From Paraburkholderia aromaticivorans (lineage in GTDB: Bacteria; Pseudomonadota; Gammaproteobacteria; Burkholderiales; Burkholderiaceae): 64,000 bases of DNA. A program made the translations under genes and the position numbers. Location: NCBI RefSeq assembly GCF_012689525.1, contig NZ_CP051514.1, positions 1 to 64,000 on the forward strand. Reading direction: 5' to 3'. The notes beneath the pieces are model-generated. The model was given only the letters and a program-made list of their open reading frames with translations, did not search any database and was not told the origin of the DNA. Positions 53,102 through 63,816 of this stretch are shown here, one piece after another. Positions within the stretch are counted from its first letter, which is position 1, and each line of letters opens with the position of its first letter.

Positions 53102-53364
53102 GCGCTGACGGCGATCGCCTTCGTTCATCCTGCGCATTACGGCGCGGGGCGAAGCACGTGCGTGCGCCATGCCGGCGCACTGCCCCATCGCTGCGTTGCA
53201 GCCAATCGGTTGACGGACCTGCCGGAAGTGCCGGCGACGATTGCCGTGGTAAACCCTTGATGGCGAAATCGGAAACTATAGAGTCGTATTTAGAAATCTT
53301 AAAAAACGCCGAACTCCTATCATCTGCTCACACCCACCGACCATTTTCACCAAGGAGCGAGCGC
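53102..53364 (+). promoter_or_regulatory. Leader/promoter region of the creatinase gene
   Basis: An inverted pair GCCGG-AAGT-GCCGGC near 53220-53235 and an AT-rich stretch (53268-53310) precede AAGGAG at 53352-53357. Candidate site for the upstream AraC-type activator; not defined further. Confidence 0.4.
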
Positions 53365-54576
53365 ATGAAACTGGAGAATCTGATTCGAATCGAGAACGGC
53401 GAAAAGGTGAAGCACACCTTCTCGGAAGCCGAGTACGCCAGCCGCCAGGGCAAGCTTCGTGATCTGCTGGCGCGCGAGAACATCGACGCCGTGCTGTTCA
53501 CGTCGTATCACAACCTCAACTACTACGCAGACTTCCTGTACTGCTCGTTCGGCCGTAAATACGGGCTGGTGGTCACGCAGAAAAAGGTCGTGTCGATCTC
53601 GGCGAACATCGACGGTGGCCAGCCGTGGCGCCGCACGGTCGGTGACTACAACGTGGTCTACACCGACTGGCAGCGCGACAACTTCTTCCGTGGCGTGCAG
53701 CAGGAAATCGAGAACAAGGGGCGTGTGGGCATCGAGTTCGATCATGTGCCGGTCGATGTGCTGGCCAAGCTGAAGGCCGCATTGCCGTCAGTCGAATTCG
53801 TCGACATCAGCGCGCAGACGATGCGCATGCGCATGATCAAGTCGGCCGAGGAAATTGCGGTCATCACGCACGGCGCGAATGTCTGCGACGTGGGCGGTGC
53901 GGCGCTCGCTGCGGCGGTTCATGAGGGGGTGCCCGAACACGAGGTCGCACTCGCGTCGACCCAGGCGATGGTCCGCGAGATCGCGCGCCGCTTTCCCGAT
54001 TCGGAACTGATGGACACGTGGACGTGGTTCCAGTCAGGCATCAACACGGACGGCGCGCACAATCCGGTGACGACGCGCAAGGTGCAGAAGGGCGACATTT
54101 TGAGCCTGAACTGCTTCTCGATGATCGCCGGCTATTACACCGCACTCGAACGCACGATGTTCTTCGACCACTGCTCTGACGCGCACCTGCGTCTGTGGAA
54201 GGTCAACGTCGAAGTGCATGAGGCGGGGCTGAAGCTGATCAAGCCGGGCGCACGCTGCAGCGATATCGCGCACGAACTGAACAAGATCTACGCGGAGTAC
54301 AACCTGCTGCAGTACCGCACGTTCGGTTATGGCCATTCGTTCGGCGTGCTGTCGCATTACTACGGGCGCGAAGCGGGGCTCGAACTGCGCGAAGACATCG
54401 ACACGGTGCTTGAGCCGAACATGGTGATTTCGATGGAACCGATGATCATGCTGCCGCAAGGCCTGCCGGGTGCGGGCGGCTATCGCGAGCACGACATCCT
54501 GGTGGTCGGCGAGAAGAGTGCGACCAACATTACCGCATTCCCGTACGGTCCGGAGCACAACATCATCAGGGCCTGA
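53365..54576 (+). CDS. Creatinase (creatine amidinohydrolase)
   Basis: A 403-residue protein matching Pseudomonas creatinase almost throughout: FTSYHNLNYYADFLYCSFGR, ISANIDGGQPWRRTVG, MDTWTWFQSGINTDGAHNPV, GYYTALERTMFFDHCSDAHL, YGHSFGVLSHYYGREAGLEL and VISMEPMIMLPQGLPG. It has the pita-bread (M24 peptidase) fold without the metal site; the active-site His and Glu residues (equivalents of His232, Glu262 and Glu358) lie in these segments. It hydrolyses creatine to sarcosine and urea. ATG 53365 follows AAGGAG at ideal spacing. Confidence 0.95.
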   Translation: MKLENLIRIENGEKVKHTFSEAEYASRQGKLRDLLARENIDAVLFTSYHNLNYYADFLYCSFGRKYGLVVTQKKVVSISANIDGGQPWRRTVGDYNVVYTDWQRDNFFRGVQQEIENKGRVGIEFDHVPVDVLAKLKAALPSVEFVDISAQTMRMRMIKSAEEIAVITHGANVCDVGGAALAAAVHEGVPEHEVALASTQAMVREIARRFPDSELMDTWTWFQSGINTDGAHNPVTTRKVQKGDILSLNCFSMIAGYYTALERTMFFDHCSDAHLRLWKVNVEVHEAGLKLIKPGARCSDIAHELNKIYAEYNLLQYRTFGYGHSFGVLSHYYGREAGLELREDIDTVLEPNMVISMEPMIMLPQGLPGAGGYREHDILVVGEKSATNITAFPYGPEHNIIRA

Positions 54577-54645
54577 TGCGGCCTCGTTCGAATCACCCTG
54601 CGGCTACGGCCGCAGGCACCCCAGGATGCTGCAGGAGACGCTTCA

Positions 54646-55905
54646 ATGTTTTCGAAAGAACAGACCATCGCCGGGTTCGATCCGGAACTCCACAGTGCGA
54701 TGCGCCTTGAGCGCCAGCGCCAGGAAGACCATATTGAGCTGATCGCATCGGAAAACTACACCAGCCCGCGCGTGCTCGAGGCGCAAGGCTCGGTGCTGAC
54801 CAACAAGTATGCAGAAGGCTATCCCGGCAAGCGCTACTACGGTGGTTGCGAACATGCCGATGTGGTCGAGTCGCTCGCCATTGCACGTGCAAAGCAGCTT
54901 TTCGCCGCCGACTACGCGAACGTGCAACCGCACAGTGGCTCGCAGGCAAACGCCGCTGTCTATCTGGCGCTGCTCACGCCGGGCGACACGATACTCGGGA
55001 TGAGTCTCGCACATGGCGGCCACCTCACGCACGGGGCGAAAGTGTCATTCTCCGGCAAAATTTACAACGCAGTCCAGTACGGGGTCGATGCGAAAACCGG
55101 TCTGATCGACTATGACGAAGTCGAACGTCTCGCGGTCGAACATGAGCCAAAGATGATCGTCGCGGGTTTCTCAGCCTATTCGCGAGTACTCGATTTCGCT
55201 CGTTTTCGGGCGATCGCGGACCGTGTCGGCGCCTATCTGTTCGTCGATATGGCGCACGTCGCCGGACTGGTCGCAGCCGGGCTGTATCCGAATCCGCTGC
55301 CATTCGCCGACATCGTCACGACGACGACCCACAAGACATTGCGCGGCCCGCGCGGCGGCCTCATCCTGGCGAGAGCCAACGAAGAGATCGAAAAGAAACT
55401 CAATTCGATGGTCTTTCCAGGCACCCAGGGCGGCCCGTTGATGCATGTGATTGCAGCAAAGGCTGTCGCGTTCAAGGAAGCGCTCGGCGCGGAGTTCGTC
55501 GATTACCAGAAGGAGACGCTGGCGAATGCGCGCGCGATGGTCACGGTATTCATCGAGCGCGGCTACGACGTGGTGTCCGGCGGCACCGACGATCACCTGT
55601 TCCTCGTGAGCCTGGTCTCGAAGGGGATCACCGGCAAGGATGCGGATGCCGCATTGGGCCGCGCGCACATTACCGTCAACAAGAATACGGTGCCCAACGA
55701 TCCGCAATCGCCATTCGTGACGAGCGGTATTCGGATCGGCACGCCGGCCATCACGACGCGCGGATTCAGGCAAGCCGAAGCGGTGCAGACAGCGGCACTG
55801 ATCTGCGACGTGCTCGACAACCTCGGCGACGCGCAAGTCGAGGAGCGGGTCCGCAAACAGGTGGCGCAACTGTGTGCTCGCTTTCCCGTGTATCTGGGAC
55901 TCTGA
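54646..55905 (+). CDS. glyA: Serine hydroxymethyltransferase
   Basis: A 419-residue PLP enzyme: [37 protein letters not shown] and the PLP Lys in [15 protein letters not shown]. In this cluster it combines glycine with 5,10-methylenetetrahydrofolate (both made by sarcosine oxidase) to form serine. Its position between creatinase and sdaA marks it as a catabolic copy. Ribosome-binding site GGAGA is 11 bases before the ATG. Confidence 0.96.
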   Translation: MFSKEQTIAGFDPELHSAMRLERQRQEDHIELIASENYTSPRVLEAQGSVLTNKYAEGYPGKRYYGGCEHADVVESLAIARAKQLFAADYANVQPHSGSQANAAVYLALLTPGDTILGMSLAHGGHLTHGAKVSFSGKIYNAVQYGVDAKTGLIDYDEVERLAVEHEPKMIVAGFSAYSRVLDFARFRAIADRVGAYLFVDMAHVAGLVAAGLYPNPLPFADIVTTTTHKTLRGPRGGLILARANEEIEKKLNSMVFPGTQGGPLMHVIAAKAVAFKEALGAEFVDYQKETLANARAMVTVFIERGYDVVSGGTDDHLFLVSLVSKGITGKDADAALGRAHITVNKNTVPNDPQSPFVTSGIRIGTPAITTRGFRQAEAVQTAALICDVLDNLGDAQVEERVRKQVAQLCARFPVYLGL

Positions 55906-55914
55906 GAGAAAACC

Positions 55915-57291
55915 ATGAACGTCAGCACCTTCGATCTCTTCAAGATTGGCATCGGGCCATCGAGTTCTCACACGGTGGGCCCGATGATCGCGGCCTGCCG
56001 GTTCGCCTCACGGATGCGCGATGGCGGCACGCTTGATCGCGTTCACGCGATTCGCGCCGACCTGTTTGGCTCGCTGGGTGCAACGGGCAAGGGCCACGGC
56101 ACCGATAAAGCCGTGCTGCTCGGGCTCGAGGGAAACCTGCCCGATACGATTGATCCCGACTACGTCGAGCAGCGCCTCGCGCAGATACGTGCGTCGAAAT
56201 CGCTTGAGATTGCGGGTGTCCAGCGGATCGACTTCGATGAGAAGTTGCAACTGACGTTCCTGCGTCGCGAGGTGTTGCCGTTTCACCCGAACGGCATGCG
56301 CTTTACCGCATTCGATAAACAGGGCGCGGTGATCGACGAGCAGGCCTATTACTCGGTCGGCGGAGGCTTTGTTGTCGATGATGCGGGGGATCGTCTGAAC
56401 GGTGCGCACGGCAAGAAACAGGTTCCCTATCCGTTCAAAACCGGTGTGGACCTGCTGCGCCTTTGCGGAGAGAGTGGTCTGTCGATCGCGCAGATCATGC
56501 TCGAAAACGAGTCGACATGGCGGCCGTCGCATGTCGTGTGCGAGCAGCTCCTGACGATCCGCAATGTGATGGCCGCCGCGATTGCGCGCGGTTGTTCGAT
56601 AGAAGGCGCATTGCCCGGTCCGCTGAAAGTCAAGCGGCGCGCGGCGCAACTGTATCGCCAGTTGAAGTCGCAATCAGAAGAAAGTCTGCGCGATCCGCTG
56701 TCGATGATCGACTGGATCAACCTGTACGCAATGGCGGTGAACGAGGAAAACGCCGCTGGCGGGCGCATCGTGACCGCACCGACTAATGGCGCCGCCGGGA
56801 TCATCCCGGCCGTGCTGCAGTACTACATGAAGTTCGTGCCGGGTGCGAACGATGATGGCGCGGTGACCTTTCTGCTGACCGCGTCCGCGATCGGCCTGCT
56901 CTACAAGGAGAATGCGTCGATCTCCGGTGCGGAAGTCGGTTGTCAGGGCGAAGTCGGCGTGGCGTGTTCGATGGCCGCTGCGGCGCTTGCAGCCGTGATG
57001 GGCGGGTCGCCGGAACAGGTCGAAAACGCCGCCGAAATTGGCATGGAACACAACCTGGGCATGACCTGCGATCCAGTTGGCGGTCTTGTTCAGATTCCGT
57101 GCATCGAGCGTAACGCGATGGGCGCAGTCAAGGCTGTGAACGCCGCACGCATGGCACTGCGCGGCAACGGTAAGCACTACGTGTCGCTGGATAAGGTCAT
57201 CAAGACGATGCGTGAGACAGGCGCCGATATGAAGACCAAGTACAAGGAAACCTCGCGCGGGGGCCTCGCGGTCAACGTGATCGAGTGTTGA
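55915..57291 (+). CDS. sdaA: L-serine ammonia-lyase (serine deaminase, Fe-S type)
   Basis: A 458-residue single-chain L-serine dehydratase: start [20 protein letters not shown], the beta and alpha domains fused. Candidate [4Fe-4S] cysteines lie in [17 protein letters not shown] and [18 protein letters not shown]. It converts serine to pyruvate and ammonia, finishing the route from sarcosine. Nine bases after glyA, so co-transcribed. Confidence 0.95.
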   Translation: MNVSTFDLFKIGIGPSSSHTVGPMIAACRFASRMRDGGTLDRVHAIRADLFGSLGATGKGHGTDKAVLLGLEGNLPDTIDPDYVEQRLAQIRASKSLEIAGVQRIDFDEKLQLTFLRREVLPFHPNGMRFTAFDKQGAVIDEQAYYSVGGGFVVDDAGDRLNGAHGKKQVPYPFKTGVDLLRLCGESGLSIAQIMLENESTWRPSHVVCEQLLTIRNVMAAAIARGCSIEGALPGPLKVKRRAAQLYRQLKSQSEESLRDPLSMIDWINLYAMAVNEENAAGGRIVTAPTNGAAGIIPAVLQYYMKFVPGANDDGAVTFLLTASAIGLLYKENASISGAEVGCQGEVGVACSMAAAALAAVMGGSPEQVENAAEIGMEHNLGMTCDPVGGLVQIPCIERNAMGAVKAVNAARMALRGNGKHYVSLDKVIKTMRETGADMKTKYKETSRGGLAVNVIEC

Positions 57292-57302
57292 GGAGACAGA
57301 TG

Positions 57303-58547
57303 ATGAACCGGTATTCGATATTCAGTTTGTTGCGCAACGGGTTGTCGTATCACGAGAACTGGGAGCGCGCATGGAAGAGCCCCGAGCCGAAGAAAGAGTA
57401 CGACGTGGTGATTGTCGGTGGCGGCGGGCACGGTCTCGCGACGGCGTACTACCTCGCGAAGGAACTCGGGGTGCGTAACATTGCGGTCCTGGAAAAGGGC
57501 TGGATTGGTGGCGGCAATACCGCGCGCAATACAACGATCGTGCGCTCGAACTATCTGTGGGACGAGTCGGCCGCCCTGTATGAAAAGGCTCTGCAACTGT
57601 GGGAAGGCCTTTCGCAGGACATCAACTATAACGTGATGTTCAGCCAGCGAGGTGTGATGAACCTCGCGCATACCCTGCAGGACGTGCGCGACACCGAGCG
57701 ACGCGTCAACGCGAACCGGCTGAACGGCGTCGATGCGGAATTCCTCACGCCGGCACAGATCAAGGAGATCGTGCCGGTGATCAATCTTCAGAGTCGCTAT
57801 CCGGTGCTGGGTGCATCGTTTCAGCGTCGGGCTGGCGTTGCGCGACACGACGCCGTGGCGTGGGGCTATGCGCGCGGCGCCGACCAGCACGGCGTCGATA
57901 TCATCCAGAACTGTGGCGTGACAGGCATTCGCCGCGCCAATGGCGCCGTGGTCGGCGTCGATACCGTCAAAGGCTTCATCAAGGCGAAGAAGGTCGCGGT
58001 GGTCGCAGCAGGCAACAGCAGCGTACTCGCGGAGATGGCCGGAATCCGCCTGCCGCTTGAGAGCCATCCGCTGCAGGCGCTTGTTTCCGAGCCGATCAAG
58101 CCGATCGTCAATACGGTGATCATGTCCAACGCGGTGCACGCGTACATCAGTCAGTCGGACAAGGGCGATCTGGTGATCGGAGCCGGCGTGGACCAGTACA
58201 CCGGCTATGGACAGCGCGGTAGTTTCCACACCATTGAAGGCACGCTGCAGGCCATCGTCGAAATGTTCCCGGTGTTCTCGCGCGTGCGAATGAACCGGCA
58301 GTGGGGCGGGATCGTCGATGTGTCGCCCGATGCCTGTCCCATCGTCAGCAAGACTGACGTGAAAGGACTGTACTTTAACTGCGGCTGGGGAACGGGTGGC
58401 TTCAAGGCTACGCCGGGTTCGGGCTGGGCCTTCGCGCACACGATTGCCAACGATTCACCGCATCCGCTGAATGCGCCATTCTCGCTGGACCGGTTCTATA
58501 CCGGCCATCTGATCGACGAACACGGCGCAGCAGCGGTCGCGCACTAA
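57303..58547 (+). CDS. soxB: Sarcosine oxidase, beta subunit
   Basis: A 414-residue FAD protein of the heterotetrameric enzyme: [20 protein letters not shown], the Rossmann motif [39 protein letters not shown], and the His of [15 protein letters not shown] in the region of covalent FMN attachment. It oxidises the N-methyl group of sarcosine. ATG 57303 gives better spacing to GGAG (57292) than the adjacent ATG 57300. Confidence 0.94.
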   Translation: MNRYSIFSLLRNGLSYHENWERAWKSPEPKKEYDVVIVGGGGHGLATAYYLAKELGVRNIAVLEKGWIGGGNTARNTTIVRSNYLWDESAALYEKALQLWEGLSQDINYNVMFSQRGVMNLAHTLQDVRDTERRVNANRLNGVDAEFLTPAQIKEIVPVINLQSRYPVLGASFQRRAGVARHDAVAWGYARGADQHGVDIIQNCGVTGIRRANGAVVGVDTVKGFIKAKKVAVVAAGNSSVLAEMAGIRLPLESHPLQALVSEPIKPIVNTVIMSNAVHAYISQSDKGDLVIGAGVDQYTGYGQRGSFHTIEGTLQAIVEMFPVFSRVRMNRQWGGIVDVSPDACPIVSKTDVKGLYFNCGWGTGGFKATPGSGWAFAHTIANDSPHPLNAPFSLDRFYTGHLIDEHGAAAVAH

Positions 58548-58561
58548 CCAGGGAGAGATCC

Positions 58562-58843
58562 ATGTTGCTCATTCAATGCCCCTGGTGCGGGCCGCGCGCC
58601 GAGTCCGAATTCTCGTACGGCGGCGAAGCCGAGATCGTGCGTCCGCTCGACACCGAGAAGCTGACCGACCGCGAATGGGGCGAGTACCTGTTCATGCGCA
58701 AGAACACGCGTGGGCTGCACCGCGAACAGTGGAATCATGCGCAGGGATGCCGCCGCTGGTTCAATGCCGAACGTGACACCGTGACGTACGCATTCAAATC
58801 GGTCAGCAAGATAGGCGGTCCGAAAGAAGGAGAATTAGCATGA
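58562..58843 (+). CDS. soxD: Sarcosine oxidase, delta subunit
   Basis: A 93-residue small subunit with zinc-ligand pattern: CPWCG near the N terminus, then His and Cys in NHAQGCRRWFNAERDTVTY, and the conserved EFSYGGEAEIVRP and LFMRKNTRGLHREQW. The stop overlaps soxA by four bases. Confidence 0.94.
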   Translation: MLLIQCPWCGPRAESEFSYGGEAEIVRPLDTEKLTDREWGEYLFMRKNTRGLHREQWNHAQGCRRWFNAERDTVTYAFKSVSKIGGPKEGELA

Positions 58844-61836
58844 CACAACAGAACCGTCTGCCGTCGGGCGGGCGCATCAATCGCGCGATCCCGCTCACGT
58901 TTACCTTCAACGGCAAAACCTATCAGGGCTTTCAGGGCGACACGCTGGCATCCGCGCTGCTTGCCAACGACGTTCATTTCGTAGCCCGCAGTTTCAAATA
59001 TCACCGCCCGCGCGGCATTGTGACCGCGGGCGTCGAGGAGCCGAACGCGCTGGTACAGCTCGAACGCGGCGCGCATACCATTCCGAATGCGCGTGCAACG
59101 GAGGTCGAGCTTTATCAGGGACTCGACGCGACGAGCGTCAACGCCGAGCCGAGTCTCGAACACGATCGCATGGCGATCAACCAGAAATTTGCCCGCTTCA
59201 TGCCGGCCGGCTTCTACTACAAAACCTTCATGTGGCCGAAAAGCTTCTGGCCAAAATATGAGGAGCGCATTCGCCATGCCGCGGGTCTGGGCAAGTCGCC
59301 TGAGGTCAAGGACACAAGCCGCTACGACAAGCGCTTTGCGCATTGTGATGTGCTGGTCGTCGGTGCGGGTCCGGCAGGACTGGCTGCGGCGCGAACGGCC
59401 AGCGCGAGTGGCGCCCGGGTCATTCTGGTTGACGATCAACCGGAACTGGGTGGAAGCCTGCTGTCGGGCGCTGAGAGGGTCGACGGCAAGCCGGTCGCCG
59501 ACTGGGTGCGCACGATCGAGGCCGAGCTTTCAGCTATGGCGGAGGTGACAGTCCTGAGCCGAAGTACCGCGTTTGGCTATCAGGATCACAACCTCGTCAC
59601 AGTCACACAACGTCTGACCGACCATTTGCCCGTTTGTACACGGGGCGGCACGCGCGAGCGGTTGTGGAAGATTCGCGCGAAGAAGGTAATCCTCGCGACC
59701 GGTGCCCATGAGCGGCCGCTGGTATTTGGCAACAACGACCTGCCTGGCATCATGCTCGCATCGGCGATCTCGACTTACATCAATCGTTACGGTGTTCTGC
59801 CAGGGCGGCGAGCGGTCGTTTTCACAAATAATGACGAGGGCTATCGCGCTGCACTCGATCTCAAAATGCACGGGGCAGACGTGACGGTTGTCGATCCTCG
59901 CGGCGCCAGCGCGGGCGCACTGCCGCAACAGGCTGCGCGCAGCGGAGTTGCCATTGCCAACAACGCCGTGGTGATCGACGCCGGCGGCAAGGAACGCGTG
60001 CGCAACGTCACAATTGCCCGCTATGCAGAGGGCCGCGTCGGCGCGCGTATCGCCAGGCTCGGATGCGATCTGGTGGGTATGTCGGGCGGCTGGAATCCGG
60101 TTTTGCACCTCTTCGCGCAGTCAGGCGGCAAGGCACTGTGGAACGACGACAGGGCGTGCTTCATGCCGGGCGCTGGCGTGCAGGAAGAGTGCAGCGTCGG
60201 CGCCGCACGGGGCGCGTTCCAGCTACCGGAGGCGCTTGAGGACGGCGTGGCGGCCGGCAAGCGGGCGGCTCTGTTTGCAGGACTGCCTGATCCTGCCGTT
60301 CCGGGCTGGCAGGCCAAAGCATCGAATGAAACGCCGCTGCTGCCGCTTTGGCTGGTCGCAGCACGGGGGCACGGCTCGCGCGGGCCGAAGCGGTTCGTCG
60401 ATTTCCAGAATGATGTGTCGGCGGCAGACATCCTGCTCGCCGCGCGCGAAGGCTACCACTCGGTCGAGCACGTGAAGCGCTATACCGCGATGGGTTTTGG
60501 CACCGATCAGGGCAAGCTCGGCAACATCAACGGCATGGCAATTCTCGCCGGCGCCCTTGGCAAGACGATTCCTGAAACCGGCACGACGACATTCCGGCCG
60601 AATTACACGCCGGTCACGTTCGGCACCATTGCCGGGCGCGAACTCGGGGATTTCCTCGATCCGGTTCGCAAGACCTGCATCCATCCGTGGCACGAAGCAC
60701 ATGGTGCGCAGTTCGAGGACGTGGGCAACTGGAAGCGCCCGTGGTACTACCCGAAGAACGGCGAAGACTTGCACGCGGCCGTCGCACGCGAATGCCTGGC
60801 TGTCCGCAACAGCGTCGGCATTCTGGATGCGTCGACACTCGGCAAGATTGATATTCAGGGGCCGGATGCAGCCACGCTGCTCAACTGGATGTACACGAAC
60901 CCGTGGAGCAAGCTGGAAGTCGGCAAGTGCCGCTACGGGCTGATGCTCGACGAGAACGGCATGGTCTTCGACGACGGCGTGACAGTGCGCCTTGGCGAGC
61001 AGCACTACATGATGACGACGACCACGGGCGGCGCCGCGAGGGTACTGAACTGGATGGAGCGCTGGCTGCAGACGGAGTGGCCGGATCTCAACGTGCATCT
61101 CGCGTCAGTGACCGATCACTGGGCGACATTTGCCGTGGTGGGGCCGAACAGTCGAAAGGTACTTCAGAAGGTCTGCAAGGACATTGACTTCGCGAATGCC
61201 GCTTTCCCGTTCATGACGTATCGCAACGGTACCGTCGCTGGCACGGCTGCGCGGGTCATGCGCATCAGTTTCTCTGGCGAACTGGCTTATGAAGTCAACG
61301 TGCCCGCGAACTTCGGGCGTGGCGTGTGGGAAGCGGTGATGAGCGCCGGCCGCGAGTTCGACATCACGCCGTATGGCACCGAGACCATGCACGTGCTGCG
61401 TGCGGAGAAAGGCTACATCATCGTCGGGCAGGACACGGATGGATCGGTGACGCCGTTCGACCTCGGCATGGGCGGCATGGTCGCCAAAAAAGATTGCCTC
61501 GGCAAGCGCTCGCTGTCGCGCTCGGATACGCAGCGTGAGGACCGCAAGCAACTAGTCGGGTTGAAGACAGTGGACCCGCGCATCCAATTGACCGAAGGCG
61601 CGCAGATCGTCGCGACGCCGGCGGTGCAGGGGATCGCACCGATGCTGGGTCACGTGACGTCGAGCTACCAGAGCCCGATCCTGCAGCGGTCGATCGCGCT
61701 CGCCGTGCTTAAAGGCGGCCTCGGCAAAATCGGCGAGCGCGTGTTCGTGTCGATGTCGGCGACGCGTTGTGTGGAAGCCGAAGTGTGCAGTCCTGTTTTC
61801 TACGATCCGCAAGGGGTACGTCAGCGTGTTGAATGA
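58840..61836 (+). CDS. soxA: Sarcosine oxidase, alpha subunit
   Basis: A 998-residue subunit. The N-terminal ferredoxin-like domain (TFTFNGKTYQGFQGDTLASAL) is followed by an NAD-binding domain (CDVLVVGAGPAGLAAARTAS). From about residue 600 there is a GcvT-like, tetrahydrofolate-binding aminomethyltransferase domain (RNSVGILDASTLGKIDIQGP, YRNGTVAGTAARVMRISFSG, LRAEKGYIIVGQDTDGSVTP). The C-terminal domain passes the methylene group to tetrahydrofolate, giving 5,10-methylene-THF. Length agrees with the family. Confidence 0.95.
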   Translation: MTQQNRLPSGGRINRAIPLTFTFNGKTYQGFQGDTLASALLANDVHFVARSFKYHRPRGIVTAGVEEPNALVQLERGAHTIPNARATEVELYQGLDATSVNAEPSLEHDRMAINQKFARFMPAGFYYKTFMWPKSFWPKYEERIRHAAGLGKSPEVKDTSRYDKRFAHCDVLVVGAGPAGLAAARTASASGARVILVDDQPELGGSLLSGAERVDGKPVADWVRTIEAELSAMAEVTVLSRSTAFGYQDHNLVTVTQRLTDHLPVCTRGGTRERLWKIRAKKVILATGAHERPLVFGNNDLPGIMLASAISTYINRYGVLPGRRAVVFTNNDEGYRAALDLKMHGADVTVVDPRGASAGALPQQAARSGVAIANNAVVIDAGGKERVRNVTIARYAEGRVGARIARLGCDLVGMSGGWNPVLHLFAQSGGKALWNDDRACFMPGAGVQEECSVGAARGAFQLPEALEDGVAAGKRAALFAGLPDPAVPGWQAKASNETPLLPLWLVAARGHGSRGPKRFVDFQNDVSAADILLAAREGYHSVEHVKRYTAMGFGTDQGKLGNINGMAILAGALGKTIPETGTTTFRPNYTPVTFGTIAGRELGDFLDPVRKTCIHPWHEAHGAQFEDVGNWKRPWYYPKNGEDLHAAVARECLAVRNSVGILDASTLGKIDIQGPDAATLLNWMYTNPWSKLEVGKCRYGLMLDENGMVFDDGVTVRLGEQHYMMTTTTGGAARVLNWMERWLQTEWPDLNVHLASVTDHWATFAVVGPNSRKVLQKVCKDIDFANAAFPFMTYRNGTVAGTAARVMRISFSGELAYEVNVPANFGRGVWEAVMSAGREFDITPYGTETMHVLRAEKGYIIVGQDTDGSVTPFDLGMGGMVAKKDCLGKRSLSRSDTQREDRKQLVGLKTVDPRIQLTEGAQIVATPAVQGIAPMLGHVTSSYQSPILQRSIALAVLKGGLGKIGERVFVSMSATRCVEAEVCSPVFYDPQGVRQRVE

Positions 61837-62419
61837 TCTGATTCAGGAATCGCCGCTCATCGCGATCGAAGCGAACATCGCGGCGGCGGCGGCGTCGGGC
61901 GGCGTGGCGGGCCGCTTCCAGTTGACCGAGCGGCCGTTCGGGACGCTCGTCACGTTGCGCGGCGCAGGTGCCGCATTCGAGGCGCCTGTAGCGCGCGCAT
62001 TGGGCTTTGCGCTGCCGCAACGCGCTGGCGGCTGCGTCACGGTGGGGGAGCGCGCCGCGCTGTGGATGGGGCCGGACGAGTGGCTGATCTATTCCACCCA
62101 GGACATGGGCGCCGATCTCGAACGGCTGTTGCGTGCCAGCCTCCATGGCCAACACCACGCGGTAGTGGATGTCAGCAGCGGTTATACGGTGATCGATATC
62201 GCCGGCTCGACGGTGCGCGATGTGCTGGCGAGCGGCTGTCCGCTCGATCTGCATCGGCGTGTGTTCGGCGACGGACAGTGCGCGCAGACGCACTTCTTCA
62301 AGGCCGGCATCACGCTGTGCCGTACCGGCGACGACCGGTTCCAGGTCATCGTGCGACGCAGCTTTGCCGAATATTGCGCACTGATGCTGCTCGATGCGGC
62401 AAAGCCGTATCTTGCGTAG
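61826..62419 (+). CDS. soxG: Sarcosine oxidase, gamma subunit
   Basis: A 197-residue subunit with the GcvT-like fold of SoxG: FQLTERPFGTLVTLRGAGAA, LWMGPDEWLIYSTQD and VVDVSSGYTVIDIAGSTVRD. The start is placed at GTG 61826, overlapping the soxA stop by 11 bases; the residues before it do not fit the family. Completes the soxBDAG set. Confidence 0.9.
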   Translation: MLNDLIQESPLIAIEANIAAAAASGGVAGRFQLTERPFGTLVTLRGAGAAFEAPVARALGFALPQRAGGCVTVGERAALWMGPDEWLIYSTQDMGADLERLLRASLHGQHHAVVDVSSGYTVIDIAGSTVRDVLASGCPLDLHRRVFGDGQCAQTHFFKAGITLCRTGDDRFQVIVRRSFAEYCALMLLDAAKPYLA

Positions 62420-62464
62420 CACGCGCGCGGGTTGTTACGCCCGCCATAAAGAGGAGATCCTTCG

Positions 62465-62905
62465 ATGAAACATGCAGAAGCGGGACCGACGGTCGAATGG
62501 GACGTTGTGATCGATGAGTTGCGCGTGCAGACGCGGATCGGGATCCATGACCACGAACGCGCGCCGCAACCGGTTGTGATCGACGCCGTGCTGCATTGCC
62601 GCGCCGAGGCACTACCGGATCACATCGATGCGTGCCTCGACTACGACGCGTTCTGCCGGATACTGCGCGCATACCTCGAAGACCAGACACATACGGACCT
62701 GGTCGAGCGACTCGCCGCCGATCTGCTGACGTTGACGTTCGACCGTTTCACGGTGCTCGACGACGCGGTGCTCACGCTTTACAAGCCGCACGCAGTGCGC
62801 TCGGCTGAGCGGGTGGGCGTACGTCTGCGCTGGAGTCGTCGTGACTATCTGCGCTGGCGCGCCCACCCGGCCGCGGCACACGTCACCGAAGCCTGGTACG
62901 CCTGA
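62465..62905 (+). CDS. folB: Dihydroneopterin aldolase-like protein
   Basis: A 146-residue T-fold protein of the FolB/FolX family: DVVIDELRVQTRIGIHDHER (substrate-site Glu/His region), ACLDYDAFCRILRAYLEDQ, LVERLAADLLTLTF and LTLYKPHAVRSAERVGVRL. FolB cleaves dihydroneopterin in folate synthesis. In a sox operon it may supply or adjust the folate pool consumed by sarcosine oxidase. It could be a divergent FolX-type protein; symbol assigned from fold and context. Confidence 0.82.
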   Translation: MKHAEAGPTVEWDVVIDELRVQTRIGIHDHERAPQPVVIDAVLHCRAEALPDHIDACLDYDAFCRILRAYLEDQTHTDLVERLAADLLTLTFDRFTVLDDAVLTLYKPHAVRSAERVGVRLRWSRRDYLRWRAHPAAAHVTEAWYA

Positions 62906-62928
62906 CACATCCAGCACACGGAGTAACC

Positions 62929-63816
62929 ATGACTGAAAACACTACGAAGCGCACGGTTCGGGCGCCTCAGTTCGCGCTGACCGTCACCTGTGCCAGTGCG
63001 CCTGGACAGGTCGCGGCGCTGGTGCGATTTCTCGATGAGCGGGGCTGTTATATCGACGAATTTGACGTGTTTGACGATGACACTACGGCCCGCTTTTTCG
63101 TGCGCTGCATTTTTCACGCGGCATCCGCACAGCAGCTGGATGTCGCATCGCTGCGTGGCGAGTTCGCGGTGGTCGCCGGACGCTTCGATATGGTCTGGGC
63201 GATTCACGACATGTCGGTGAAACCCCGGGTACTGATCATGGTGTCGAAGTTCGATCATTGCCTGGCCGACCTGCTGTTCCGGTGGCGCATGGACGAACTC
63301 AGGATGGACATCGTCGCGATCGTGTCCAATCACCCGGATCTTGAGCCGCTGGCTGTCCCCAACGGCATCACCTGGCACCATTTGCCGGTGACCGCCGACA
63401 CGAAGCCGCAGCAGGAAGCCCAGTTACTAACCCTGATCGAACGGACCGGCGCGGAACTGGTCATCCTTGCACGCTACATGCAGGTGCTGTCCCCCGGGCT
63501 GAGCGCATCCCTCGCCGGACGCGCAATCAACATTCACCACTCGTTCCTGCCGGGCTTCAAGGGTGCGAAGCCATATCACCAGGCACATGCACGCGGGGTG
63601 AAGCTGATCGGCGCGACCGCGCATTTCGTCACCGACGATCTCGACGAAGGGCCGATCATCGAGCAGGTCGTGGAACGCGTCACTCACGCCTATGGCCCCG
63701 ACCGGCTGCTTGCGACAGGACGTGATGTGGAGTGCCTCGCGCTGGCGCGCGCCGTCAAGCTTTTTACCGAGCATCGAATTTTCATCAACGGCAACTGCAC
63801 CGTCGTGCTTCAGTAA
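62929..63816 (+). CDS. purU: Formyltetrahydrofolate deformylase
   Basis: A 295-residue protein with an N-terminal ACT-like domain (residues 10-90, FALTVTCASAPGQVAALVRF) and a C-terminal formyltransferase/deformylase domain: RVLIMVSKFDHCLADLLFRW, INIHHSFLPGFKGAKPYHQA and GATAHFVTDDLDEGPIIEQ with the Asn/His/Asp set. It releases formate from 10-formyl-THF and so regenerates free tetrahydrofolate when sarcosine oxidation loads the C1 pool. Last gene of the cluster. Confidence 0.94.
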   Translation: MTENTTKRTVRAPQFALTVTCASAPGQVAALVRFLDERGCYIDEFDVFDDDTTARFFVRCIFHAASAQQLDVASLRGEFAVVAGRFDMVWAIHDMSVKPRVLIMVSKFDHCLADLLFRWRMDELRMDIVAIVSNHPDLEPLAVPNGITWHHLPVTADTKPQQEAQLLTLIERTGAELVILARYMQVLSPGLSASLAGRAINIHHSFLPGFKGAKPYHQAHARGVKLIGATAHFVTDDLDEGPIIEQVVERVTHAYGPDRLLATGRDVECLALARAVKLFTEHRIFINGNCTVVLQ

